Part shown: one piece after another, positions 1-12,300 of the stretch | Position numbering within the stretch: position 1 is the stretch's first letter | Layout of the letters: every line of letters begins with the position of its first letter | Source: Edolisoma coerulescens | Taxonomy: Eukaryota; Chordata; Aves; Passeriformes; Campephagidae | Assembly (NCBI GenBank): GCA_013397115.1 | Contig: VWZW01005506.1 | Location: 186,001-250,000, forward strand | Reading direction: 5' to 3' | DNA: 64,000 nucleotides | The notes under the pieces: model-generated | Told to the model about the DNA's origin: nothing | Databases searched by the model: none | What the model saw: only the letters and a program-made list of their open reading frames with translations | Translations under genes and position numbers: made by a program

Positions 1-230
1 TGGAATTGGCACATATGGTCAGACTCGACAAAACTCTCCAGTTTTGGAGAGTGGGGAGAGAAGGGCGGCTAGGGGATTATGTGAATTTTTACAAAGGGAT
101 CCAGAAGGGCCATCTAGCGGTAGGAGCTTTGTCCCACAGGGAATAGAGCGAGGGCCGGTGAAAGGTGAGATTTAGGTCTATGTGCCAATCTGATTCACCT
201 AATTTCCGTCTTGGATTTGTTAATTACCAG

Positions 231-374
231 GTCCAGCTCAAGTTCTCTGAGAAGCAGGGTCTCCCTGGCTCTAAAGTCGGACTCCACGTGGACGCCGCGG
301 CCAACTCCTATTGTGCCCTGCGAGCAATTCAGAGCGTCCTTCTTCGGCTTGGGCAGGAGTTATCTGCCGAGAGC
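231..374 (+). CDS. Gene 1 exon 15
   Basis: Acceptor taattaccag precedes VQLKFSEK. The exon is 144 nt against 150 in OVST because two codons are missing: the Asp of the family motif AVDQS (gap after 329) and one before QELS. To stay in frame with exon 16 it must end at 374 on the GC donor gcaagt; a GT four bases on would shift the frame. Confidence 0.75.
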
Positions 375-3300
375 GCAAGTCACATCCCCACTCCTGTGTT
401 CTTTTGAGCTAGGAACACCCACTTCCCACCCGTGACGTCTCTGCTGCTGACTGTGTTTTTATTTTTCCTTTGGAAACAGACATCTGTGATTAAAGGAAGG
501 TCTAAGGCAATTGTATGCTGCAAAGACAGAAATTGGTAGCACAACGCTGCTTTTGGGAAGCATGGCAGTGTAACACGTATTGCAAGAATATGCCTAATGT
601 AAATCTTTGACAGCATATTTCCTCACTGTGGAGTGATGACGTCAAAATTGCATTTTTATGGCTCTGATAGCCTTGGGCCCAGAACAAAAGCTGTAGATGA
701 CAGCTGGTGTCTTGTAAAACTCCAGTCTCTTCTTTGCTTAACTCAAGGGTGTATCTCCATGCTTTGTGCTCAAGTCCACTCCACGTTGCAGCTCAGAAGG
801 AGGAGGGTACAGTCCAGTCCAGTTCAAATTGCTTTTTCATCTCTAGGTAGGCATCACTAGGCAAGCCCAAAGTCTACAGGGTTGCTGAGGGCCCACCATA
901 AGCTTTGAATATATGTGATTTTGCACCTGCCTGAGACCTTCCTTGTGCTTATACTAGTCATTCTCACCTCCAGGTGTACTACCAGCTTGGTGGGGGTGAT
1001 TTATATGGCTATTACTACAATGGACTCAACCTGGAAGATGACAGGCCACAGGGGTGTACCCCATCCAAAACCATCTTTTCTGATGGCTTGTACTTTGAAC
1101 CTGTGAATGTCAGTCGTGATGGAGATGTCTACAGGATTTTCAGGGTATGTGGTCTGTGTGGGAGGCTCTTTAAGTGGGAGGGGTTCCAGAAGAATTCAGG
1201 CACATTAGCATTCAGCTTTCTGAGGTGCTTTCTTACTGCTGAGAGAAGGCAGCTGATACCTGAAACTGCCTAAAGCATCTGATCACCCAGTTTCTGCCTT
1301 CTTGTCCTCATCACTTACTCAGGAGGTCTGAAAATCACTGCTAGAAAATCACTGAGATGCTGCCCATGCTTCAGTAGGCATTTCCTAAGCAGGACCATGG
1401 CCTGGGCTCATGACTCCAGGCAGTTCTTGTAAAGATGTGTGTCTGTGATGCAGGTCACTTGGCTCCTGATGCACTTGACTCCCCTGCCCACTGACCCTAT
1501 GGCCTAAGACATAAGGCCAACATCAGATTCCTCATCACTGCTCTTTGCAGAACACAAGGTGTCACTGCTCCGTAAGAAATACTCAGAGGTTGGTGAGGTA
1601 GAGTTGAGCTATTCAGGGCTGAAAGAATGGGATGTGATGGAATGTGATGAGGGAGGGGAGAAATGAGGAATGATAATCAGTGATATGCACTGGCAGCTAG
1701 TGAATGCCCTGAGTGATTTGATAGGTTCTTTTGCATTTAGGATATGGGTCTGAAAGTGTTCACCAACTCTGTGCTACGGAAACCAGTTCTGTGCAATGAA
1801 GACAGATCAGATACAGAAGATTACCCTTCTCATTATTACAATGCCAATCTCAAGGCCTCAGGTAAAAGAAGGTTCATTCTGTATTTCCAGTCTCAGTCTA
1901 TGGGGTCTTCAAAACTGTTGCCTGTACACTGGGGGGTTGGGGGGAATAGGTCTGTGTGTCCCAATCAGCATCCTGTAATCTCCTTCTGGCAGTCCTCGCA
2001 GTAGAATCAATTTTCTCTCACTTAGGTGCAGCTGTATATAGACAAGACAGGGAATACTGTAGTGCTGCTTCTTTCATAAACTGATATTGGCTTTTCAGGG
2101 GTTTTCAGGTCAGAACCTTTAATCAAGTCATAATTCAATAAAATGTTTAAAAGTCAACACTTCCCACAGCATGTGGCACACGCAGCACATAGTCTCCAAA
2201 GCCTTTCTAGATCAGCAAGAGTTATGATTATCTCTCTATCAAGTCAGATTGCTCAGCAAAAGAGCAGAAGTAGCAGTCCCAAGTTTCAACAAGGGAAAGT
2301 GTTATTTAACATTCGGAAAAAGTTCTTGCTCATGAGAGTTGTGGTACACTAGAAAGGATTCTCCAGGAGGTTTTGAATTTCTGTCACTGCCGGTTTTCAA
2401 AACGGAGCTGCACAAGAAGCAACCTGATCTGACTTTTAAGTTAGTCCTACTTCAAGAAGATTGGACTAGAGAACTACAGGGGTTGCTCCCAACCTAGATT
2501 TTTTTTCAATGATTCTGTGATTCTAGGATTCTAAGTCATTGTAAAGCATTTATAATCTTTGATCACAATACTGGCTACTGTTGCCCATTTACAAATCAAC
2601 GAGATCTAGTTGTAGAGGATGGGGAACACAATTTTCTAGCTGGATGATGAGACCTTTCAGTATGAAATGAAGTGAAATGTCTTGTAAAATTGCTAATTTT
2701 CCAGTATTTTCCCATGGGAAAAGAGAATAGATAAGAAATTGTTTCTTTGCCCATCCCCATGTCTGTTGCAATTTCCCTATCATATGGGGAAAAAAAATTT
2801 TTTTAATGCTCAAACAGGATACTTAGTGTTCATTTGTGGTGTGAAGCATGTCTGCCAGAAGTTCAGATTCTTCTCACATGATGTCTCTAATATTATCCTT
2901 TAACCATATCCCCACTTGTAGATGAGTCAGTGATTATTGGTGGGGGTGGTGGTGTCAGCACAGTTCGAAAATTCTTCCCTGAGACCTGGATTTGGGAACT
3001 GGTTAACACTGAGTAAGTATGTTTGTTTATCTTCACTTCTTTCTTCCTGTGTGGATTTTTGAGTTGATTCATTTAGCTAAAATGGATTCCAGGGAGAAAC
3101 CATGGAACATATGTTTGCTCTGTAGACATGGATCTACTTTTCCCATCTTGATCAATGACCATTGCAGACAAGCATGCTGTGTTCTGTTCTCTGTCTTTCT
3201 AGTGGAGAGAAATAAATAGGGTCTAAGAGTGAAATAAAAGTACTTTTTTTAAGGAGAGAGAAGGAACTTGTTATTTTTCATCCAATTTTTAATTTGGCAG

Positions 3301-6300
3301 CAAAAAACTCAGTTTATTTTTCATTCAGGCTATCACAGCATCTGCAATGAGAATATTTCCATCTTAACTATGCCTCCAGATGCTGTTCTAGATCATTAAT
3401 CTAAATTTATTGATTCTAATCTGTGTGTTTGGGCATTCTGGTTTTTCAACAGTTGGTATTTCTGAATTTAAAAAGTTGAGTATTTGAGTGCTTTTTAACA
3501 TGTAGTTAACCAGCACCTTTATCTTTACTTCAAGCACTATAAATTTTTTTTTAAATATGGAAAGGTTTCTTTTGGAAAGTGAGATGAAAACAGAAGTTCT
3601 AACTCAAGCAGAGAGCCTATTCTATAATTTGTCTTGAAAAATTCCAAAGATCATTTCTCATTCTGTGTTTGTTATTCTCTTCAGTTCCAGAGGAGAGGTC
3701 GATGTCTCTTACACCATTCCGGACACCATCACAGAATGGAAAGCCAGCGCTTTCTGTGTGCAGGGTGATGCCGGGTTTGGCATCTCCTCACCTGTTTCAC
3801 TGACAGCATTCCAACCGTTCTTTGTGGACCTCACCCTGCCATACTCTGTCATTCGAGGGGAAAAATTTAATTTAATAGCCAATGTCTTCAACTACCTCAA
3901 CAAGTGTGTCCAGGTATATCCAGTTCCCTTTTACTTCCTATGTGGTTTGCTTGTTTCCCAGAGATCTTTTTGCTCTTGAAGGAGGAACCTCAGCAAAGGG
4001 TATGGGTACTGTGCTGTGCAACACACAGTAAATACTGAGTAATGCAGCAGCCTCCCTTGCTCAGCAGCCTGACTTTAAGGTCATTCTCCTTCATTTGTAA
4101 CCTTGCTCCTTCTTTCTTTGTCTCAGATCAGTGCCATACTGGCACAGTCAAGTGACTATGAGGCAGAGATCCTTTCGTTGGGGGGCAACACAGCAACGGT
4201 GTGTGCCAATGAAAGAAAAACCTATATTTGGGCTGTTAGCCCCCAAAAACTCGGTAAGTTTGTCTGTTTATCACCTTGATATATCCCTGTCTGATCTTTC
4301 TGGTCCCATCCTTTAGGGCAGCATCAATAATCCACAAGCAGGCATTTCTGTGCAACTCCATTAATTGCTCCAAATTTAGCATGGGACCTCTGCTAAAACT
4401 CCCTCCCTCCTTCACGCTGAAAGACCAGTGAATTGTTCTGGTATTTTACCTCTTCCAGTTTTTGGTTAGTCCACTTCCTGCACATTTTAGGAAGAACTCT
4501 TCTTCAATTGCCAGATATATGAAATACTGTCAGGATTTCACGTGCCTTTGATCTTTCAGCTGACATTTTTGTATTTAACCTAAGGTATTTAGTAAGAATA
4601 AAATTTGCTAATAATCTTGGGCTGGATTCTCATTGGGCAATAAGGGCACTGCTCCTTCCCAGTTTTCCAGCTGTGTTAATCCACACTGCCTTCAAGTCCA
4701 CATTGTCTCTTTTTAAAAGCAGCTGTAATTACTTTCGTGTATAGGTGCTCCAAAAGTTCAAATACAAATAAAGGCAGAAGAGCTATGATTAAACTATTGC
4801 AACACTGCCCTAGGCCAGAGAAAACTCAGTACAAGGCTAGGAAGACATGGAAACTGGTAGTGAATGTCCATTTTTTGGCCAGGATCACCCCTCTTTCATT
4901 CCTGATATCAGGGTCCCAGGCAAGCACTCCTTTCCACTAATGAACAGATGTGGAGTCTTCATGAAATTTGGTTTTACTGAGCTGTCTTTAGAGAAAACAC
5001 ATTTCTCAGCAGTTCATCAGCCTAGAAGAGGGAGTCAAAACCAGGGGTAATTGTAGACATTGAAGATAATTTCCTTTTCTTGGGCTGGTGGATGGCTTTC
5101 CAGGAGAGGTGAAGTTCGTGGTTACTGCTGAGGCCAAACTGAATGCCAGAGGTACTGGAAACAGCACATCTCCAGAAGAGAAGACCATTTACAGGGACAC
5201 CTTGTTTCAAACCCTACTTGTTGAGGTATGGTGGGAAATCTGCAGGTGCTTTCTGCCTCATGGAAACTGGAATTCCTTTAGCTGTGGGTTAGAAGCAGTT
5301 AGGAGGGAGGGAGGAGGGGGGGGGGAGTACAATGAGGAGGGAGTACAGTACCTGTGTACAGTAGGCCTCTCCATATCAAAATAAGAGTGAAAACCACCAT
5401 GATCACAGCATCCACTGTCCTTCTCCCACTGTCTCCTTCTTGGGACCATGAGCACACATGTCCTGACAGCCCATGTTGCCAGGAGAGAGGAGATTCCATA
5501 TTCCATGCCTTACTTTTAAGCACCTTTAGCCTGTGACTTGAATACTAGGGAGAAGGGTGGAGGGAAGATATAAAAGGAAAAGGGTTTATCTTGAGCATCA
5601 TAAACCAACAGCTACATTGGAATAATTAGACAGAGTATCTCAGAGGCTGGAAATACCTATTTTTTAACTGCTTTTTACGTAGGAAGTTGCTCTGGATGGG
5701 ATGTTGGGTAAGAGAGGGAGCCATGGACCAAGAGATATTCTAGTGGAGCTAGGGTAGGACTGGGTGCAAGAGGTGCACAGTCTGGATAGCCACATTCATA
5801 TACTGTCTTACACTGCTAAATTGTCACGGTTTCATGGTGATGTTCTCCACTTTTCTTTCTCTTCCTGACCACTTCACGGCAATCCAACAGCCTGAAGGTA
5901 TTAAAAAGGAGTTGACTCAGAGCTCCCTCGTCTGTGCAAAAGGTAAGGCAAGTTTGTTCATTCATTCATTCCTTCATTCATTCATTCCAGGGAGTAAAGT
6001 GGAACTGCTTCACTGTCTTGTAGATCTTGTCATACAAAACCAGAGACTCTTCCAGGGGAGGAAAGAGATTTTCAGGGTCAGGGTGCTAGGCTAAAATTCA
6101 GGATTTTCAGATACCTTTGACTCATTGGGCAAGTCTCTGAAGCATTTTCTTTACCCAGAAAGATTGAAGACTGTAGCAGTCACCATAATTAGGCTTATGA
6201 AGTAAAGTCTTCTGTAAAAAAACCCATAATTTTAACAATTCTTTTTTTCACATTTTATCATCAGACAAAAAGATTTCTGAACAAGTGTCTCTCAGCTTGC

Positions 6301-9300
6301 CAAGAAACCTAGTCCAGGGATCAGCCAGAGCTTATTTTTCTGTCATTGGTAAGTTTAGTACTTAGACTAAATGCAAGGTTGTGTTTCTCTTGTGCTGCAC
6401 CAAGTGCCATCATGTTTACACACACAAACCGTACGTTAAGTTGAAGAAGCAATTATTCTTGATTTTAGAAGGTAAGTTTTCTACTTTGCAAAATGGCAGT
6501 GAGATGCAAAAGTTGCTGAAAATTCATACCAAGAGAGGACAAAATAGTCCAATAATTTCCATTTATATTGCATTTCAGATTATATCGCATTAGCACATCC
6601 AGCTCTGTATAGTAAAACAGCTAATTCAGCTAAAAAGTAACATAAGGCAGACTTCTTTGAAAAAAGTTATCTTAATTTCTTGGAAAGAAATCTTCAGAAC
6701 TTTGCTGACTGCATAATTTCAAATTTATCATTTTGCATAATGAAAAACATTTGTAAGTCAATAAGTTCCCATAGAATAAAAGTTTCAGGTCCCAATCAGC
6801 TCTGCTAATCTGAAAGTCATTATTAAGACTTGAGGGTTCTCTTCAGTGAAAATTTTTTGAGGTTCTGAACTCAGATTGTTTTCTAAACACAGTTGGTTTG
6901 CATGCCTGTGTCTGTGTAAGATGTGCTGATGCTGTGCAATTACAGCCTCTGTGGCCCGTCAGCATCGTACCCCACACAACATTTTCACATGTACATGCAA
7001 AAACAGGAAGCAGGTTGTAAAGGGCAGGGAAATCTAACCCTTCCAAGGATTCACAGCTGTTTCTCAGAAGCCATGCCAGCCAGTACTGATGTTCATTTTG
7101 TTCTCTCAAATTCTCAGTTTCTTCCAGGTGTCCTTCATCCAGAAAAAAAATGAAAAATGGGGACATTTCAGCACTTTTCTTCTATGATGTGTCTTTGGTT
7201 ACTATGATTGCTCTGTATTAGTCATTGCCCTTGGGTTCATGATAAGATAGTATAGAGCAATATATAATGCTATGTAATAAAAACATGTCTGAACTGAGCT
7301 GACTTCTTACATTTTTCGCTCTTCAGGAGACATTTTGGGTACAGCCCTGCGGAACTTAGATAACCTCCTCCACATGCCTTATGGCTGTGGAGAACAGAAC
7401 ATGGCCTTGTTCACACCCAACATCTATGCCCTGGATTATCTGAATAAGACTGGGCAGCTGACTGAAGAGATCAGAGTCAGGGGTACTGGATATTTATCCA
7501 CAGGTGAGAGGTTTTCAGATTCTTCCATCTTCTTCCTCGGGGAAATGGTCACAGGACGAAGCCTGACAGAGTTTAAGAAGTGTTTGGACAATGCTGACAG
7601 GCACATGGTGTGATTTTTGGGATTCTGTGCATGGTTAAGAGGTGGACTTGATGATGTTTGTGGGTCCCTTCCAACTCAGAATAAACTGTGATTCTGTGAT
7701 CTAATATTGTGATTGTGTGTGTTGAACTCTCCAGTTCTACATAGTGAGTGCTGATCTCTGAATTCCAGCACCACAGTTATTCCATAGCAGCGGGCAATGA
7801 GAGCACCCCAAAGCAGCATGTCATTCTTCCAGGAGTAAAAGCAGCTGGAATTCATAGTGGTTGGCATTATTCGCCAGACATACATTACTTGATACTAAAT
7901 CCAAAAGCCTTACTGCTTCAGTTGAAGAAACAGCAGAACTAATCCTTTTCTGTGATTAGAAAATGTGTCTTCTTTATTGTGTTTTCAGGCTACCAGAAAC
8001 AGCTGTCATACAAACACCGGGATGGATCCTACAGCTCCTTTGGTTTACGAGATAGAGAAGGGAGTGTGTGGTAAGTGATGACACTTTCTATTTCCCTAGC
8101 GCAGGATCTTTAGGCTTTGAGAAATGATCCAAATATTCAGTGATTCTTATTTTTAATAGACTAAGTGAATATAGTTCAATTAATTTTAATCCCCTAGTAA
8201 AGGAGAGATTAATAACTGGAAAGAGGACAACAAAAGGATGGTATGATGGTTGGGAGCTGGAGTATATAATATTCAATGGGAAGCTGAAGGATCTGGGTTT
8301 GTTTAGCCTGTAGAAGAGGAAGCTAATGGGAGACCTGGGTAAACCTTTCTGCTGCCTAGATGGGGACTGTGGAAAAACAGAGTCAGACTCTTGTCAGAGC
8401 TGCACAGAGTAAGGACAAGAGTTTGTCCTTACTCAGGTTGCTACAGAGACAACTCTAAATGGGTAGAAGGAATAAAAGTCTTCCCCAGGAGAAGGCTGTA
8501 GCACTGAGACAAATGCCCAGAGGGGATGTGGGTACCTCTATCCCTAGAGATTTTCACATGACTGGACAAAATACTGAGCAGCCTGACACAGCTCTGAAGT
8601 TGACCTTAGTTTAAGCAGGTGGTTGAACAGGATACTTCCAAAGGTCCCTTCCAACCTGGTTTGTTTCATAATTCAATTAACTAAGACTAGAAATTGCTAA
8701 CATCAGTCATCAAGCTGTGCCTATACTTTACCACTGCTCTAAAAGAATGGTTTCAGCACGGTAATGGAGAAATACCAGGTCAATTTTTAGTATCAGGATT
8801 TTACATACGTTATTTATTTAAAACTTAGAGAACACTTTCTTCTTGAACCTCAAATATTATGAAGTTCATTTTATGTCATTTTCTATGCACATCCTATGCA
8901 CTGGTAAATCTCCTTGGTCTTGTTCACACCATACCTGCTTTCTGTTTCTGGATCACCTGCAGGCTCACTGCCTTTGTGTACAAGTCCCTGGAGCAAGCCA
9001 AGCGCTACATCTACATTGATGACAATGTCCAGTCCCAAACACTGATCTGGCTGGCAAGCAAGCAGAAGTCAGATGGCTGCTTTGAAAATGCTGGGTCACA
9101 CTTCAACAATGCTTTGAAGGTAGCTGAGATAAGTATAGCCACAAACTTCCAGTCCTGCTGTTGGGTTGGATTTGGGTAATTTCTGCCAGACATAAGTTTA
9201 CTCTTCACTGCACCCTTACTCTTTCTGGTACTGTTATCTTGTGTCTCTCTTATACAAGCAGAGCATGATTCTTATGCTCTTGATGATGAGGTGAAAACAA

Positions 9301-12300
9301 GTAGAACTTTCTGAGTAATAAGTCTCAGGTTTTATTTTCCACCACTGCATTGCGTGCTCAGTCACAGTCTATGATGTGCTTTATTACACACGTACAAAAA
9401 TCAAGAAGATGCAGTCAATTATTTTGGCTTCACCCTGAGTGAACTTATTCTTTCTTGTTCCTGTGCACACAGGGAGACAGAAATTACTGCTGATCTCAAA
9501 TCTAACTGATATATGAATTAAGAATTAATTCACATGTTTCTTTCTAGGACATTTGTCCTAACCAGTTCTTTGCTTGTTTTTCATCAGGGTGGAGAAGAAT
9601 CTGAATATTCCCTCACAGCCTATGTTGTGGCATCATTGCTGGAGGCTGGACACTCTGCTGTGGTAGGTATTTCGTGCTCTGTTAGCCCAGTCAGCCATTT
9701 GTCAAACTGCACAAGTCACCATCCTCACAGTGTTGTTTTACAATGAGGAACTCAAATACTGATTGTAGGACAGTAGCTGATTGTAGACAGCAGTTTTCAG
9801 GACCCTGCAGTCCCCTGCAAGTATTTAATGAGTGTTACAAATCAGTTACATATCCAGTGCCTATGAATTCATTTGAAATATCCCTGAGGAATCCAGCTGT
9901 TTTAGACAATGGTAGTCTAAGTAGGTGCAAAATCCAGATTGAATTTGCCCACTCCATCCAGAGTCCACTTTGGAATTTTCTCTGAATTTGCCCAGTCCAA
10001 ATTTCAAGCTACCCAAATCTTCAGTCTACAAACTCACTTTGTGCTTTTAGTTCCAAGTTGTGCTTTCATTTTCCTACAGAAATCTTAATAATGGAAGGAA
10101 ACTATGATCTGCTGGTTGTAGTACTAGGCACTGGGAAATGAACGCCAAGTTCTGTTCTCTGTTAATACATTTCCTGCATATCCCTGTGACCTTGTTTTTA
10201 TGCTGACTTTGTTCTTTGTATAATGGGGAGGAGGAGAATTGTTCCAAATCTGACAAACATGTTCTGGATGTGCTGATTTTTTGAACATCACTCAGACATG
10301 GGGTATGGGCCATCATTAAGGTACATGAGACCAACAGGATGAAAACATTGTGCAGAATCAAATAGTTCTTCAGTAACACGAATTTAGTTTCCAATACCTT
10401 CATAAGAAGCTCCAAAACCTAGTGCCTCATGTTTAAGTGAAGCTGCAGAGACAAGACGTGGTTAGTAGTGTGCTGGTGATATCTGAGATGAAGAGGAGTT
10501 CACAGTGATAGCCAGGAAGGCTAAAAGGTCTGAAGAGTTACCTTGATAGTTGTAGCTAGCAAATGAGCAATATCCACTTGAGAGAGCCTGTTTATTCATG
10601 AGGTCTCAACACACTTTACATAGTTCTGTAAAAATGGTCCGCATTTTATTGCTAAAGCAGCTGAGGGACAAAGGATTCACTTGCATAAGGTCATCACACG
10701 AGTCAGGAAAAGAAACAGTGCTCTGTTATTCTGGCCATGCTGCCTCTAAATAAATGCAGAAAGGAGGCAGCATGACTGGAAGGGCATTTTTTTACAGGAT
10801 ACACTCTGTAGGCCCTTAAACATGCCATGGATCATGTATATTTCTAGCATGAAGAGTCAGAGATTGCAGCTTAAGCAATGATGGAAGTATTTAAAGAGAA
10901 GTGGAGACACAAATCCATGTACCTGACACCCTACTGTGTTTTGCATTACCAGCATCCTGTCGTTCGGAGTGGCATGAACTGCTTGGAGACTGCATTTAAC
11001 CGTGGGGTCCACAACCTGTATAACCAGGCCCTCCTTGCCTACGTTTATGGCTTAGCTGGCAGAGAGGAAAGACGCCAGTTCTTCCTTGAGAAGCTGGACG
11101 GGGCAGCTGTCAGGGCTGGTAAGTGCAGCATGGCCGTGGTGCAGGCAGTGCAGCTGATGGAGCGGCCTGCTGGATCATGAAAGCTGTTCTGATGAACGGT
11201 TTTGTCATGCATGCTCTCCCTTCCCATTCCATGCCTGCCATGCTACTGAATTTATCTCTAGGAGTTTTTCTGTCTGTCTCTACTGGCTTCACAGAAGGTT
11301 GGGCTGTGGCTTGCTTTATGAAATTGTGAAATAATTTAGGTGGAGAGAGAGTGCCCTGCATGTCTCAGTCCAAGGTGTTGGAAGATTGTACCTAATTTTC
11401 CAATTAACTTTCTCATCTACATGCTGAACAAGCCCCCTTCCCTAGGCTATGTCATGTACTCCTCTTTGCAACTGCCTTAGCATCCTTCTACTACACTGCC
11501 TTCACTTCAATCCCTCTTTGACTTATACAGCCTGTTTTATTAATTCCCTTTCCATCCCTTCCTGTTTTCTTTTCCATGCTGGAAGTAAAACTTACCCAGT
11601 TCAGGACACCAATAAGTGAAAAAACTTATGTTTTCCGTGCTTTTTACAGCCTACTTTTCTGTTTTCAGGTGGTTCTGTTCACTGGCAGAGGGAAAACAAG
11701 CCACCAGCAGAACGTTTCTCTGACTTCTATTCCCGTGCCCCTTCTGCTGAGATTGAAATGACCAGCTATGTGCTCCTGGCTCTGCTCAACAGAACCAAAC
11801 TCACTCCAGAAGACTTATCTTCTATCTCCCGCATTGTATACTGGCTTATCAAACAACAGAACCCATATGGTGGCTTTTCCTCCAGCCAGGTAACAACTGG
11901 GTGTGGGAAAAAGAAAGCTTCTGGGAGCAGTCCAGTCTGCAAGCTAAATCTTGCCAAATGACAAATCTTTCTGATTGCATATGGATTTGAGTAATATTTG
12001 ATAATTGGTGCTTGCATAGGTTGCCTTGTCAAGGCACACCATGTTCTTCGTAGCTTTACACATAAATTGGTTTTAAGCAATGAGAATTTACCTGAATTCC
12101 AAGTTAGCCATGAACAGCAGTCAGTGCTGACACATTATCCCAGTCTTCTGGGATGATTAAAATCTGTTGCTCCAGAATCACAGAATCCAGAATGGGTCAG
12201 GCTGGAAGGGACCACAGTGGGTCTTCTCATCCAACCTCCCTGCTCAAGCAGGACCATCCCAGGGCACATGTCACAGGATTGTGTCCAGACAGTTCTTGAC

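Noticed and set aside
375..380. GT at 379-380 as the donor of gene 1 exon 15
   Set aside because: It makes the exon 148 nt and shifts the frame into exon 16, while the GC donor at 375 preserves the phase seen in OVST.
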